A DNA stretch of 64,000 nt from Pseudomonas asgharzadehiana (GCF_019139815.1 NZ_CP077079.1:2914001-2978000), one strand, 5' to 3'. Numbered from the stretch's first letter, positions 30,370 to 41,297 are shown. Numbers and translations: made by a program. The notes: generated from the letters alone by a model not told the origin.

Positions 30370-31917
30370 ATGGCTTATTTGAATAAACTCTGCGCCTATT
30401 ACCTTGATCTCGGTCAGTTGCCCTGTTCGCAAACAAGTTTTGCCGGCAGCGATATGCGCTATTCGAATGAATACGAAGCCTTGGAAGTCGAGCTGGCAAA
30501 GGTGCAGTCCATTCACGGTGCCGGCCAGCCGGATTGGCAAAAAGTCGTGGAAACCAGCGAGCTGCTGTTGCGTGAGCGGTCCAAGGATCTACGGGTGGCT
30601 GTCTGGCTGGCCTGGGCGCTGTACCAGCGCGAATCGTTCCCTGGCCTGCTGGCGGGGCTCGGGTTGCTGCGCCACCTGTGTGACCACCATTGGGCTGCCG
30701 TGTACCCGCAAAAGCTGCGTACCCGCAGCGCAGCATTCGGCTGGTTGACCTTGAGGCTTGACTCGCTGTTTGCGCAAAACCTGGCGCTTCAAGACCAGCA
30801 ACCCTTGTTCCGATCGATGCTGGAGCTTCTGACGCACCTTGATGAACGCTGGAGTCTGCATTTGGGCGATGACGCGCCACTGTTGCTGCCCATTCGCCGG
30901 CAATTGGACCAACGCCTTGAGCGCGCCGCGCAAGGCCAGGCGCCCGCAGCCGCTGTGAGTGGGGTCATTGCCCAGGTCAAGCAGGCGACTACCCAACTGC
31001 TCAAGCCCGAGCCGGTGCTCAACAACGAAAAAGACGCACATAAATTGTTGCGTGCCCTTCAGGAACAGGCTCGTCCGTTATGTGCCTGGTGGCTGCGCCA
31101 GCAGGCTACCGACCTGCGTGCGCTGAGCCTCAATCGCACACTGGCATGGCTGGTCATCGTCAGTTATCCGAACGCCGACAATCAGCGGGTCACCGCATTG
31201 CGTGGGCCGGCACCGGACAAACTCAAGCGTTACCGGGAGCGTTTCGCCCAGGGCGAGCATGCCGATCTGCTGCTTGAACTCGAGGCCAGCCTGGCGGGTG
31301 CGATGTTCTGGTTCGATGGGGTACGCATGGCCTGGCAGTGTCTTGAAGCCTTGCAGGCGGACCTGGCCATGACTGAACTCGAGGTCAGCTTCGCACTGTT
31401 GCTACAGCGCTTTCCGGATCTGCCGGAGTTTCGCTTTCACGATGGCGCCCCGTTTGCCGACACGGTCACTCGCGACTGGATTGCGTTGCATGTTTCCCGT
31501 CACCTGAAAAAAACCGAGGCTCCCGTTGGGGTGGCGGATGCGCAACCCTGGGAGGTCGCGTTGCAGGAAGTGCTGCCCAGGCTGCGAAAGGACGGGCTCA
31601 AGGCGGCCGTGCAGGCACTCAAGCAAGGCGCGTGCGCCGCCCGGAGTGACCGCGCCCGCTTCCATTGGCAGTTGGTCCAGGCCCGACTGTGTATACACGC
31701 GGGTAAACATGAGCTGGCGAAGATCCAGCTTGAGCACCTGGATATCGAATTGCAGCGCACGGGCCTGGAGCGCTGGGAGCCTGAACTGGCCTTGCAGGTC
31801 GCTCAGTTTTTGTACCGCTGCTGCGACCTGATGCCACACAACCATACCGCTCGCGAGCGCAAGGAAGACACCCACCGCAGGCTGTGCCTCTTCGATCTTG
31901 AAGCGGTACTTGAATAG
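30370..31917 (+). CDS. tssA: Type VI secretion protein TssA (ImpA N-terminal domain)
   Basis: A 515-aa TssA, which caps or primes sheath/tube assembly at the baseplate. The N-terminal ImpA domain (VETSELLLRERSKDLRV, LYQRESFPGLLAGLGLL) and a long helical C-terminal part are visible. I used the ATG at 30370 (MAYLNKLCAYYL), which matches the usual TssA N-terminus; the ribosome-binding site is poor, and an upstream in-frame start at 30262 is possible. First gene of the main T6SS operon. Confidence 0.9.
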   Translation: MAYLNKLCAYYLDLGQLPCSQTSFAGSDMRYSNEYEALEVELAKVQSIHGAGQPDWQKVVETSELLLRERSKDLRVAVWLAWALYQRESFPGLLAGLGLLRHLCDHHWAAVYPQKLRTRSAAFGWLTLRLDSLFAQNLALQDQQPLFRSMLELLTHLDERWSLHLGDDAPLLLPIRRQLDQRLERAAQGQAPAAAVSGVIAQVKQATTQLLKPEPVLNNEKDAHKLLRALQEQARPLCAWWLRQQATDLRALSLNRTLAWLVIVSYPNADNQRVTALRGPAPDKLKRYRERFAQGEHADLLLELEASLAGAMFWFDGVRMAWQCLEALQADLAMTELEVSFALLLQRFPDLPEFRFHDGAPFADTVTRDWIALHVSRHLKKTEAPVGVADAQPWEVALQEVLPRLRKDGLKAAVQALKQGACAARSDRARFHWQLVQARLCIHAGKHELAKIQLEHLDIELQRTGLERWEPELALQVAQFLYRCCDLMPHNHTARERKEDTHRRLCLFDLEAVLE

Positions 31918-31947
31918 GCTTTCGAGCCATGAAAAAGGAGAAATACC

Positions 31948-32445
31948 GTGGCCAAAGAAGGTTCGGTAGCACCCAAGGAACGCATCAATATCACCTTCAA
32001 ACCTGCCATCGGCGGGGCGCAAGAGGAAGTCGAGCTGCCGTTGAAACTGTTGGTATTGGGGGATTTCACCCAGCGTGAAGACGTGCGCAAGCTCGAAGAT
32101 CGCAAACCCATCGCCATAGACAAGAACACGCTCGATGAAGTGTTGGCCAAGCAGGCATTAAGCCTGACCCTGAGCGTACCCAATCGCCTTCAGGAGGGCG
32201 CCGACGTCGAAGAGTTACCGATTCGGGTGCAGATCAATTCAATGAAGGATTTCACCCCGGCGAACCTTGTGGAACAGATTCCCGAGTTGCACAAACTGAT
32301 GGCCTTGCGTGAAGCATTGATGGCCCTCAAGGGGCCGCTGGGCAATACGCCGGGCTTTCGCAAGGCCATTGAGCATGCCCTGGCCGACGACGACAGCCGC
32401 GCCCGGGTACTCGCGGAGTTGGGGCTCAATAGCCCTTGCGCCTGA
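31948..32445 (+). CDS. tssB: Type VI secretion sheath small subunit TssB
   Basis: A 165-aa sheath subunit (ERINITFKPAIGGAQEEVELP, LKLLVLGDFTQRED) that pairs with TssC in the contractile sheath. It uses a GTG start at 31948 behind AAAAAGGAG. It lies 30 bp after tssA. Confidence 0.95.
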   Translation: MAKEGSVAPKERINITFKPAIGGAQEEVELPLKLLVLGDFTQREDVRKLEDRKPIAIDKNTLDEVLAKQALSLTLSVPNRLQEGADVEELPIRVQINSMKDFTPANLVEQIPELHKLMALREALMALKGPLGNTPGFRKAIEHALADDDSRARVLAELGLNSPCA

Positions 32446-32473
32446 CACTTTTCAGTAAAAGGACCCTGACGCC

Positions 32474-33949
32474 ATGAGCATTAAACAGAACCCGATCACT
32501 GCCCACACCGCTGATGATTGCAGCATCCTCGATAACATCATTGCGCAAACGCTGCTCAGCGCCGACGACGAGGCCTATGGTATTGCCAAGCGTGGCGTCT
32601 CGGCATTTATCGAAGAATTGATCAAACCGCAAAACAGCGGTGAACCGGTCAAGAAACGCTTGGTTGACCGGATGATCGCCGAGATTGACGAAAAGCTCAG
32701 CCGGCAGATGGATGAGATTTTGCACTGCCCCCAATTCCAGGCTTTGGAAGCGGCCTGGAAAGGGCTTCAGCTGTTGGTCGAGCGCACCAACTTTCGCGAG
32801 AACATTAAGATCGAGCTGCTGAACGTCTCACGGCAAGACCTGCTCGATGACTTTGAAGACTCGCCGGAAGTTACCCAGGCGGGGCTCTACAAGCATGTCT
32901 ACAGCGCCGAATATGGTCAGTTTGGCGGCCAGCCGGTGGGCGCGATCATTGCCAACTATTTTCTCTCTCCCAGCGCCCCGGATGTGAAACTGATGCAGTA
33001 CGTTTCCAGCGTGGCATGTATGGCTCACGCGCCTTTTATCGCCGCCGCCGGGCCGGCTTTTTTCGGGTTGGAAAGCTTCACTGGCCTACCTGACCTGAAG
33101 GACCTCAGGGACCATTTTGAAGGCCCGCAATTCGCTAAATGGCAGAGCTTTCGCCAGAGCGAAGATGCCCGGTACATAGGGCTGACCGTGCCACGCTTCC
33201 TGCTGCGCACGCCATACGACCCCCTTGAATGCCCCGTCAAGACCTTTGCCTATAGGGAAAACGTGGTCAACAGCCATGAGCACTACCTATGGGGCAATAC
33301 CGCCTACGCATTTGCCACGCGTTTAACCGATAGTTTCGCGCGGTTCCGCTGGTGCCCGAACATCATTGGCCCGCAAAGCGGCGGCGCGGTGGAAGACTTG
33401 CCGTTGCATCACTTCCACAGCATGGGCGAAATCGAAACCAAGATTCCCACTGAAGTGCTGGTCTCCGATCGTCGCGAATACGAACTGGCGCAAGAAGGCT
33501 TCATTGCCTTGACGATGCGCAAGGGCAGTGACAATGCGGCGTTCTTCTCCGCCAGCTCGGTGCAGAAGCCCAAGAATTTCGGCATCAGTGCCGAGGGCAA
33601 GGAAGCCGAGTTGAACTACCGCTTGGGTACCCAACTGCCCTACATGATGGTGGTCAACCGCCTGGCCCATTACTTGAAGGTGCTGCAACGCGAGCAACTG
33701 GGCTCGTGGAAGGAGCGTACCGACCTGGAACTGGAGCTGAACAAGTGGATTCGCCAATACGTTGCGGACCAGGAAAACCCCAGCGCCGAAGTGCGCGGGC
33801 GGCGACCGCTGCGCGCGGCACGCATCGTTGTCAGTGACGTCGAGGGCGAGCCTGGCTGGTACCGCGTCAATTTGAGCGTACGTCCGCACTTCAAGTACAT
33901 GGGGGCCGACTTTACGCTGTCGCTGGTTGGCAAGCTCGACAAAGAATGA
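32474..33949 (+). CDS. tssC: Type VI secretion sheath large subunit TssC
   Basis: A 491-aa TssC with conserved ALEAAWKGLQLLVERT, PVGAIIANYFLSPS and YVADQENPSAEVRGRRPLR segments. With TssB it forms the contractile sheath recycled by ClpV. It overlaps tssE by ATGA. Confidence 0.96.
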   Translation: MSIKQNPITAHTADDCSILDNIIAQTLLSADDEAYGIAKRGVSAFIEELIKPQNSGEPVKKRLVDRMIAEIDEKLSRQMDEILHCPQFQALEAAWKGLQLLVERTNFRENIKIELLNVSRQDLLDDFEDSPEVTQAGLYKHVYSAEYGQFGGQPVGAIIANYFLSPSAPDVKLMQYVSSVACMAHAPFIAAAGPAFFGLESFTGLPDLKDLRDHFEGPQFAKWQSFRQSEDARYIGLTVPRFLLRTPYDPLECPVKTFAYRENVVNSHEHYLWGNTAYAFATRLTDSFARFRWCPNIIGPQSGGAVEDLPLHHFHSMGEIETKIPTEVLVSDRREYELAQEGFIALTMRKGSDNAAFFSASSVQKPKNFGISAEGKEAELNYRLGTQLPYMMVVNRLAHYLKVLQREQLGSWKERTDLELELNKWIRQYVADQENPSAEVRGRRPLRAARIVVSDVEGEPGWYRVNLSVRPHFKYMGADFTLSLVGKLDKE

Positions 33950-34365
33950 GCAGGCGTCAGGGGAGGGGCCCCAACCAAAGCCTTTTCGAGCGGCTTGATT
34001 GCCCGGCAGCGACTTCGCCATGCGGCATGACCTCGGTGGCGGTTCACCTGGGGAAAATGCTCAGCATCCGCGCGGGAAGTGTGCAGGCGCTGCCGGATTA
34101 CGGCTTGCCGGACTTCAATGACATGAACCGCAGCCTGCATGAATCCTTGAGCCAGTCGCGCTTGCTCATCGAGCGTTTTATCCGGGCCTACGAACCTCGC
34201 CTGAAGCATGTGCGAGTGCGGGCATTGCCTCGGGATCACGACGTGCTGGTCCTGGCGTTTGCCATTGAAGCGACGCTGAGCATCGACGGGGTGGCGCAGC
34301 CCGTGGTGTTCACCGCCCGACTGCGTGACGCCGGACAGGTCGAGGTGTCGCCGGATGTCTTTTAA
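33946..34365 (+). CDS. tssE: Type VI secretion baseplate protein TssE (gp25-like)
   Basis: A 139-aa gp25-like baseplate subunit (SLFERLDCP, RAGSVQALPDYGLPDFND, RFIRAYEPRLKHVRV). It is translationally coupled to tssC (4-base overlap) and overlaps tssF by 11 bases. Confidence 0.93.
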   Translation: MSRRQGRGPNQSLFERLDCPAATSPCGMTSVAVHLGKMLSIRAGSVQALPDYGLPDFNDMNRSLHESLSQSRLLIERFIRAYEPRLKHVRVRALPRDHDVLVLAFAIEATLSIDGVAQPVVFTARLRDAGQVEVSPDVF

Positions 34366-36142
34366 CCGTTATTACCAAAGCGAGCTCAGTGCATTGCGTC
34401 AACTCGGGCGACGTTTCTCCGAGCGCAATCCGGCGCTTGCGCCTTTTCTTGCGGAACCTGGGCAAGACCCGGATGTAGAACGTCTGCTGGAGGGGTTTGC
34501 GTTCCTCACCGGTCGCCTGCGCCAGAAGCTGGATGACGAACTGCCTGAGCTGACCCACTCATTGATGCACCTGTTATGGCCCAACTACATGCGGCCCATG
34601 CCGGCGTTCAGCATCTTGCAGTTCGACCCGTTGAAGCACGCAGGTCCAGGTGTGCTGGTGGCGCGAGGCACGCCTGTCGAAAGCGCATGTGTCGAGGGCG
34701 AGCGCTGCCGCTTTCAGACCTGTTACGCCACTGAGGTCCTGCCGCTGCAACTGAGCGCGCTCGACTACAACGTTCAAGGGGAGCAGGGCGTGTTGAGCCT
34801 GCGCCTGGACATGAGTGCCGAGGGCAACTTCAGTGGGGTGCGGTTCGAACGGTTGCGCCTGCATCTGGCGGGGGATCGCTATATAAGCCAAGGGTTGTAC
34901 CTGAGCCTGTTGCGTCACCTGGAGGGTATCGAATTGCTGCCGTTGGGGCGCGATGGAGAGGTACTCACAGGCGTTGACGGCGAGGCCCTGTCGCTGCGAT
35001 TGGACGCCGACCAGGTACAGCCGGTGGGGTTTGCCGAGGAGCAGGCGCTTATTCCCTATCCACAAAATACCTTTCGAGGGTACCGCCATCTGCAGGAGTA
35101 CTTCGCTTTCCCTGACAAGTACTTGTTTGTCGAGGTGGCCGGGCTTGATGCAGTGCAACGTTTGCCCGATGAGCTTCTCAAGCAGGCCTGCGGCATAAGG
35201 CTGTGCTTCGCGTTGCGCGCGCAGCCCCAGGAACTCCAGCGACCCACACTGGATAACGTAAAGCTGTATTGCACGCCCATCGTCAACCTGTTCAAACACG
35301 ATGCGGTGCCGATTCGCCTGGACGGTAAACAGGATGAGTACCTGCTGGTTCCCGGGGAGTATGCGCGAGGGAGCGCCTGTGTATTTTCCGTGGATAAGGT
35401 CACGGGGTGGCGCCCTGGTGGGTTGGGGTATCACACCTACGTACCGTTTGAGTCTTTCGAGCATGACGGCGATACCGATGTGTCGGCCGCGCCCCCGAGC
35501 TACAGCATCCGCCAGCGCGCCTCGGCGCAACACACCGGCCTCGATACATGGCTGGGGTTCAGCGGTGGCCAGGCACATGTCCAGGAAACACTCTCGGTCG
35601 AACTGACATGCACCAATCACAACCTGCCCCGGCAATTGCAGGCTGGGCAGATCAACCAACCTTGCGAACAGACCCCGGAGGGGTTGTCGTTTCGCAATAT
35701 CAGCGTCCCCACCGCCAGTTTTGCGCCGCCTCTGGACCAGGATTTTCTCTGGCGGCTAATCAGCAACATGTCGCTCAACTACTTGTCACTGAGCGATATC
35801 AACGCGTTGAAGGTCATCCTCGAAACCTACGACCTGCCGCGTTATCACGACCGGCAAGCATTGAAGATCAGCCAACGGCGGCTGGGGGCATTGCGGTCCA
35901 TCAGTCATGTGGCCGTCGACCGCCTGCACCGTGGAATACCGTTTCGGGGATTGCGGGTCGACCTCAACATCGACGCCCAGGGCTTTCTGGGCCAGGGAGA
36001 AGCATTTGTATTCGCCTCGGTGCTCAACGAATTTTTTGCGCTCTACGCCAGCCTCAATGCTTACCACGAACTCAGAGTCATCAGCACACAAGGAGACGTG
36101 TACCTATGGCCACCCCGGATGGGCCAGCAGCCTCTGCTTTGA
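34355..36142 (+). CDS. tssF: Type VI secretion baseplate protein TssF
   Basis: A 595-aa TssF (MSFNRYYQSELSALRQLGR..., FARRNP-like FSERNPALAPFLAEPGQDPDVERLL, and LMHLLWPNYMRPMPAFSIL). It forms the baseplate wedge with TssE, TssG and TssK. The start at 34355 lies inside the end of tssE. Confidence 0.95.
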   Translation: MSFNRYYQSELSALRQLGRRFSERNPALAPFLAEPGQDPDVERLLEGFAFLTGRLRQKLDDELPELTHSLMHLLWPNYMRPMPAFSILQFDPLKHAGPGVLVARGTPVESACVEGERCRFQTCYATEVLPLQLSALDYNVQGEQGVLSLRLDMSAEGNFSGVRFERLRLHLAGDRYISQGLYLSLLRHLEGIELLPLGRDGEVLTGVDGEALSLRLDADQVQPVGFAEEQALIPYPQNTFRGYRHLQEYFAFPDKYLFVEVAGLDAVQRLPDELLKQACGIRLCFALRAQPQELQRPTLDNVKLYCTPIVNLFKHDAVPIRLDGKQDEYLLVPGEYARGSACVFSVDKVTGWRPGGLGYHTYVPFESFEHDGDTDVSAAPPSYSIRQRASAQHTGLDTWLGFSGGQAHVQETLSVELTCTNHNLPRQLQAGQINQPCEQTPEGLSFRNISVPTASFAPPLDQDFLWRLISNMSLNYLSLSDINALKVILETYDLPRYHDRQALKISQRRLGALRSISHVAVDRLHRGIPFRGLRVDLNIDAQGFLGQGEAFVFASVLNEFFALYASLNAYHELRVISTQGDVYLWPPRMGQQPLL

Positions 36143-37113
36143 CGGAACTCACTCGCGTCATCCGCGAGTATTCGTTGTTCCAGGCGGTCGTGCAGGTGCT
36201 CAAGCGCCTGCGCGACGCGCATCCTGCGTTGGATGACGACGCCTTGTATGACCGGTTGGAATTCCAGGCGAATCCAAGTCTTGGTTTTCCTGGCCACGAT
36301 ATCGAGCGGGTGGAATTTTTTGTTGAGCGCGGGCAGTTGCGCGCGCGTCTTCGCCTCAATGTGCTGGGCCTTTGCGGTGCGGGTTCGCCGCTGCCGGCTT
36401 TTTATGGCGAGCAGGCGTTCGCCGACGGGTTGGGCGGTCACGTAACTCGAGACTTCCTGGATGTGTTTCACCATCGTTTGCAGCGGCTGATGCTGCCGAT
36501 CTGGCGCAAGTACCGCTACCGCGCGAGTTTCCAGAAAGGCGCAGTTGATGCTTTTTCCGAGCAGATGTTTGCGCTGATCGGGCTGAGGGGGCGACAAATC
36601 CGCACGGCGGCGCAAGTGGATTGCAAGCGACTGCTGCCGTACCTGGGCTTGCTTGGGTTGAGAGTGCATTCGGCTGCCTTGATCGAGACGGTGCTGCGTT
36701 ACTACTTCAAGCACAACCGTTTGTTTATCGAGCAATGGGTTGAACGCACAGTGGTGATTGCTCACTTGCAGCGAAACCGCTTAGGCGTCACCCACAGCGC
36801 GTTGGGTTCGGACCAGGTGCTGGGAAGCCGGGTCGCGGATCGCAGCGGTAAGTTCAGGGTGCACATACAAAACCTGGACTGGGAGCGTTTTCATGGGTTT
36901 TTACCCACGGGGGCGGACTATCCGCAGTTGTGCTCGCTGGTTCGACTGACCGCACGGGCGCCCCTGGAATATGACCTGTGCCTGGTGTTGACCAGGGAGG
37001 AAATAAGGCCGTTGCGCATCGGCGAGCACAACGTCTGTCGATTGGGCTGGGCCAGTTGGCTGGCGCACGAGTGCGCCGATGGTGTGGTCATCGTGGCCGG
37101 CAATGCTCATTAG
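36106..37113 (+). CDS. tssG: Type VI secretion baseplate protein TssG
   Basis: A 335-aa TssG (YSLFQAVVQVLKRLRDAHP, RFQANPSLGFP-like EFQANPSLGFPGHDI, RDFLDVFHHRLQRLM). It is out of frame with tssF and overlaps it by 37 bases. AAGGAG lies about 10 bases before the ATG at 36106. Confidence 0.94.
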   Translation: MATPDGPAASALTELTRVIREYSLFQAVVQVLKRLRDAHPALDDDALYDRLEFQANPSLGFPGHDIERVEFFVERGQLRARLRLNVLGLCGAGSPLPAFYGEQAFADGLGGHVTRDFLDVFHHRLQRLMLPIWRKYRYRASFQKGAVDAFSEQMFALIGLRGRQIRTAAQVDCKRLLPYLGLLGLRVHSAALIETVLRYYFKHNRLFIEQWVERTVVIAHLQRNRLGVTHSALGSDQVLGSRVADRSGKFRVHIQNLDWERFHGFLPTGADYPQLCSLVRLTARAPLEYDLCLVLTREEIRPLRIGEHNVCRLGWASWLAHECADGVVIVAGNAH

Positions 37114-37125
37114 GGACGAGTGATT

Positions 37126-39561
37126 ATGATGAATGTAGACCTGCAACAACTTATCAACACATTGACGCCCCTGGCCCGTCGAGATTTGGAGCGTTCGGCC
37201 GAACGTTGCGTGATGCGCGGTGGCAGCGACGTCCTGGTTGAAGACCTGCTGCTGGCCATGCTTGAACAACGGGATGGCCTGCTGGTGCGGGCCTTGGCCG
37301 ATGCGCAGGTCGAGGCTGGCGAACTGGAAGCCGCACTGCAGCCCAAGGGGCAGGCGAGCGCGTCGCGCAATCCGGTGTTCGCCCCGGCCCTTGTGCAATG
37401 GTTGCAACAAGCGTTGATGGTGGCGCATCTGGAACTGCGCCAGACCGAAGTGGACCACGGTGCCTTGTTACTGGCGATCTTGCGTCACCCCCAGCACGCG
37501 GGCAGCGCCTATCAAAGGGTCTTGAGCCGTTTGGATACGCAGCGTGTGCTTGAGTTTACGTTGAGTCAGGTTGCCGCTATCCCCTCGTCAGCCAGGGGTG
37601 AGTCGTTGTTGGCGCGCTTTACCCATGACCTGACGAGCCAGGCCCATGAAGGGCGTATCGACCCGGTGTTGTGCCGTGACGTAGAGATTGCTCAGTTGAT
37701 CGACATACTGATGCGCCGGCGCAAGAACAATCCGATTCTCGTCGGCGAGGCCGGGGTGGGCAAGACCGCCGTTGTCGAGGGTCTGGCCCTGTGCATCGTC
37801 AACTCACAGGTGCCGGAGCCCCTCAAGGCGGTACGGGTGCTCACGCTGGACATGGGCTTGCTGCAAGCCGGCGCCAGCATTCGGGGCGAGTTTGAACGCC
37901 GTCTCAAAGGCGTGATCGATGAGGTCAACGCCTCGCCGCAGCCTGTGATTCTGTTTATCGACGAGGCGCATACGCTGGTGGGCGCGGGCGCCCAGGCGGG
38001 TGGCGGTGACGCCGCCAACCTGCTCAAGCCGGCTCTGGCGCGCGGTGAACTACGCACCATCGCGGCCACCACCTGGTCTGAATACAAAAAATACTTCGAA
38101 AAAGACCCTGCCTTGGCGCGACGTTTCCAGCCGGTGCTGGTCGGCGAGCCCAGCGTGGAGCAGGCAATTTCGATCCTGCGCGGGCTGGCGCCGGTGTATG
38201 AAGCCAGCCATGGCGTGTATGTCCGTGACGATGCCGTTGTCGCGGCGGCTCACATGAGCGCCCGTTACCTGGCCGGGCGGCAGTTGCCCGACAAGGCCGT
38301 CGATGTACTGGATACTGCCTGCGCCCGCGCACGAATCAGCCAGGCAACCGCACCTGAGGCGCTCCAGCGCCTGAACGCCGAGCATGCTGAAGGCTTGCAG
38401 CAGCGCGAGGCAATGAGTCGAGACAAGGACACCGGGCTACCGGTGGACGAGCAATCCTTGTGCGCATTGAACGTGCGATTGGCGGCTGTCGAGATCGAAC
38501 GTCGGGTTTTGGAGCAAGCCTGGCTTGAGTCGCAAGCGCGGGTCGAACCGGCGCGTGTCTGCCCGCGATTGGTGGCACAGGTCATCAGTGCCTGGACCGG
38601 TATTCCGGTTGAGCAGTTGGCACTTGAACACAGTGAAACAGTGTCTGGTTTTGCCGACGCGTTGCGCTCACGCATCCTCGGTCAGGAGCACGCGGTGCTG
38701 GCGCTCGACCGTAACCAACGCGCGGTCGCCACCGGTCTGAACAAGGCCGACGCTCCGGTTGGGGTGTTTCTGTTGGTGGGCCCAAGTGGCGTGGGCAAGA
38801 CCGAAACGGCCCTGGCCCTGGCGGATTTGCTGTACGGCGGTGAGCGGTTTGTCACTACCCTCAATATGTCTGAGTTTCAGGAGAAGCACGCGCTGTCTCG
38901 GCTCATCGGTGCCCCGCCGGGTTATGTGGGGTATGGCGAGGGCGGGGTACTGACGGAAGCCGTGCGCCAACGACCTTACTCGGTGGTGCTGCTCGACGAG
39001 GTCGAAAAGGCCGATCCGGACGTACTGAACCTGTTCTATCAGATCTTCGACAAAGGGTTGGCCAATGATGGCGAAGGCCGAGAGATCGACTTTCGTAACA
39101 CGCTGATCCTGATGACCTCCAACCTGGGCAGCGAATGCATCGTCGATCTATGCGCAGGGGGCCGGCGGCCAGATCCGCAGGTGTTGCAAGACGCGATACA
39201 TCCGCTGCTACGCGATTACTTCAAGCCGGCGCTGCTGGCGCGCATGCGTGTCGTGCCCTATTACCCGGTTGTAGGTGAAGTGCTGCATGACCTGGCAAGG
39301 CTCAAGCTGGACCGCCTGGGGCAACGGCTGAAACTGCGCAACCTGGCGTTCGGTTACACGCGCGAACTGATCACCTATATGGCCGAGCGTTGCAACCACT
39401 GGGACAGCGGTGCGCGGTATATCGACCAATGGATCGAGATCCACCTGTTGCCCCAGATGGTTGATCGCCTGTTGGAGGCAATGGCCTGCGGCGAAACCCT
39501 GTCGCGGGTCCATGCATGCCTGGATGCCGGCGGGCAACCGACCTGTGAGTTCAGCCAATGA
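37126..39561 (+). CDS. tssH: Type VI secretion AAA+ ATPase ClpV (TssH)
   Basis: An 811-aa Hsp100 ATPase that disassembles contracted TssBC sheaths. It has an N-terminal ClpN domain (residues 1-150), AAA domain 1 ([27 protein letters not shown]) and AAA domain 2 ([28 protein letters not shown]). The stretch between them (about residues 400-490) is shorter than in most ClpV proteins, so the total is somewhat below the usual 850-900. Starts at 37120 (GTG) or 37129 are possible. It overlaps the next gene by ATGA. Confidence 0.93.
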   Translation: MMNVDLQQLINTLTPLARRDLERSAERCVMRGGSDVLVEDLLLAMLEQRDGLLVRALADAQVEAGELEAALQPKGQASASRNPVFAPALVQWLQQALMVAHLELRQTEVDHGALLLAILRHPQHAGSAYQRVLSRLDTQRVLEFTLSQVAAIPSSARGESLLARFTHDLTSQAHEGRIDPVLCRDVEIAQLIDILMRRRKNNPILVGEAGVGKTAVVEGLALCIVNSQVPEPLKAVRVLTLDMGLLQAGASIRGEFERRLKGVIDEVNASPQPVILFIDEAHTLVGAGAQAGGGDAANLLKPALARGELRTIAATTWSEYKKYFEKDPALARRFQPVLVGEPSVEQAISILRGLAPVYEASHGVYVRDDAVVAAAHMSARYLAGRQLPDKAVDVLDTACARARISQATAPEALQRLNAEHAEGLQQREAMSRDKDTGLPVDEQSLCALNVRLAAVEIERRVLEQAWLESQARVEPARVCPRLVAQVISAWTGIPVEQLALEHSETVSGFADALRSRILGQEHAVLALDRNQRAVATGLNKADAPVGVFLLVGPSGVGKTETALALADLLYGGERFVTTLNMSEFQEKHALSRLIGAPPGYVGYGEGGVLTEAVRQRPYSVVLLDEVEKADPDVLNLFYQIFDKGLANDGEGREIDFRNTLILMTSNLGSECIVDLCAGGRRPDPQVLQDAIHPLLRDYFKPALLARMRVVPYYPVVGEVLHDLARLKLDRLGQRLKLRNLAFGYTRELITYMAERCNHWDSGARYIDQWIEIHLLPQMVDRLLEAMACGETLSRVHACLDAGGQPTCEFSQ

Positions 39562-41090
39562 GCGACAATCTGTTTGCCCAATTGCCCCATCCCTTGGACT
39601 ACGCCGATGTGCTGCTCACCTGGTTCGCTCGCTTGGGTATCGACGCTGACGAGACCACGTTAGCGCAGCTCTGTGTGACGGCTGCGGCACAACTAAGCCA
39701 GTGCGAACTTGCCCAATTGTATTGGCGCGACGAGGTGACAGGGCGCCTCGACCTGATTGCCCAGCATTTGCCCGGCGCACTGGCGCTTGGCGAGCCGGCA
39801 AGTAGCCATGACTTCCAGCATGAGCAATTGCTGCACTATGTCCTCAGCCAGGGCCACTCTTTGAGCCTGGAGGACCTGGCCAACAGCGTCTACGAAAGTG
39901 CCTTTCTGCCGGCCGCGAGGTTGCCCTGGCAGGCGTTGTCATGCGTGCCATTGTCGGGGCGGCGCGCGAGCGTGACGGGCCTGTTGTTATGCGCCAGCCA
40001 GCGTCCCCGATCCTTGCAGGGCCATGGCCCGTCATTGCGGTTGCTGGGGAGTTTCGCCTTGAACCAGCTGGGCGTTTTGAAGGGGCTGCGCCTTGTGCAA
40101 AGCGCTTCCCCGACAAAACCTGGCACGCCGGTCGCCCGGACGGCGTATGGGCTGATCGGCAACAGCACAGCCATGGACGAAACCTACCGTTTGATTGGCA
40201 AGGTGCTGAACACCTCGTACACAGTTTTGCTGCGCGGCGAGACCGGGACCGGAAAAGAGGTGGTGGCGCGGGCCATTCACGCCAGCGGGCCGCGTAGCGG
40301 CAAAGCCTTTGTGGTGCAGAACTGCGCCGCCTTTCCCGAAGGGTTGCTGGAAAGTGAACTGTTTGGCTATCGCAAGGGTGCGTTCACCGGCGCCGAGCGT
40401 AACCATGCAGGGCTGTTCGACGCCGCGCATGGCGGAACATTGCTGCTGGACGAAATCGGCGATATGCCGCTGTCATTACAGGCCAAGTTGCTGCGGGTGT
40501 TGCAGGAGGGCGAAATCCGTCCGTTGGGAGCCAGTGCAGCCCACAAGGTCGATGTGCGCATCATCGCCGCGACCCATCGCGACCTCGCTGCAATGGTGGC
40601 CGAAGGCAGCTTCCGTGAGGATCTCTACTACCGATTGGCGCAATTTCCCATCGAACTGCCGGCCTTGCGTCAGCGGGGCGGTGATGTGTTGCTGTTGGCG
40701 CGAGAGTTCGCGCAAACAGCGTGTACGGCACTCGGCTGTACGTCGGTGCAGTGGTCCAGTGCGGCCTTGGATCAACTGTCGAGCCATGCTTTCCCCGGCA
40801 ATGTGCGCGAACTCAAATGCCTGGTGGAACGTGCCGTACTGCTCTGCGATGACGGTGTGATCTTGCCCGCGCATTTGTGCCTGTCGCCAGCGCCGACTGC
40901 CATGGCCCTCGATGCAACGTTGCGCCAACGCCTGGAGCGGGTTGAGCGGGTATTTTTGATCGACTGCCTGCACAAGAACCGTGGCAACCGAACCCGCACC
41001 GCCCGTGAGTTGGGGGTTGCGCGCCGCACGCTGCTGTACCGCCTGGCACGTCTGAATATTCCCTGCAGCGATGCCCGAGGGGAAGGCTGA
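39558..41090 (+). CDS. sfa2: Sigma-54 activator of the type VI cluster (Sfa/VasH type)
   Basis: A 510-aa enhancer-binding protein. It has an N-terminal GAF-like domain (about 25-170), an AAA+ domain with Walker [22 protein letters not shown] and [14 protein letters not shown], and a C-terminal Fis-type HTH ([22 protein letters not shown]). The same gene sits after clpV2 in P. aeruginosa HSI-II (sfa2). It probably drives hcp and/or tss genes with RpoN. Confidence 0.9.
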   Translation: MSDNLFAQLPHPLDYADVLLTWFARLGIDADETTLAQLCVTAAAQLSQCELAQLYWRDEVTGRLDLIAQHLPGALALGEPASSHDFQHEQLLHYVLSQGHSLSLEDLANSVYESAFLPAARLPWQALSCVPLSGRRASVTGLLLCASQRPRSLQGHGPSLRLLGSFALNQLGVLKGLRLVQSASPTKPGTPVARTAYGLIGNSTAMDETYRLIGKVLNTSYTVLLRGETGTGKEVVARAIHASGPRSGKAFVVQNCAAFPEGLLESELFGYRKGAFTGAERNHAGLFDAAHGGTLLLDEIGDMPLSLQAKLLRVLQEGEIRPLGASAAHKVDVRIIAATHRDLAAMVAEGSFREDLYYRLAQFPIELPALRQRGGDVLLLAREFAQTACTALGCTSVQWSSAALDQLSSHAFPGNVRELKCLVERAVLLCDDGVILPAHLCLSPAPTAMALDATLRQRLERVERVFLIDCLHKNRGNRTRTARELGVARRTLLYRLARLNIPCSDARGEG

Positions 41091-41149
41091 ATGGTGCGCG
41101 CATGGACCTGGTGCTTCGACGCCAGCCTCATTTTCCTGGGAGATACCTG

Positions 41150-41281
41150 ATGCTTCTTCGCCCCTGGCACGCCTTGGTGCTTGTGTTGTGTTTGCTGAGC
41201 GGTTGTAACGGCAATTACGTTTTTGATGATGCTGATTACCGTGCGCTGGGTGACTCCCAGGCGCCCCGTCGAGGCCATTGA
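41150..41281 (+). CDS. Tiny T6SS-associated lipoprotein (OrfX-like)
   Basis: A 43-codon gene starting at ATG 41150 behind GGGAG. It encodes a signal sequence with a lipobox LLSGC (Cys at residue 19) and a short acidic tail (NGNYVFDDADYRALGD). It lies between the sigma-54 activator and FHA genes, the same place as the small orfX in P. aeruginosa HSI-II. No function is known to me. Its mature form would be only about 25 residues anchored in the membrane. Confidence 0.7.
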   Translation: MLLRPWHALVLVLCLLSGCNGNYVFDDADYRALGDSQAPRRGH

Positions 41282-41297
41282 GTTGGGAAAACCTGCC

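Noticed and set aside
41091..41150. 19-codon ORF between the sigma-54 activator stop and the small lipoprotein
   Set aside because: It has no ribosome-binding site of its own beyond the end of the previous gene and no recognisable feature; its overlap with the next start (TGATG) could be chance.
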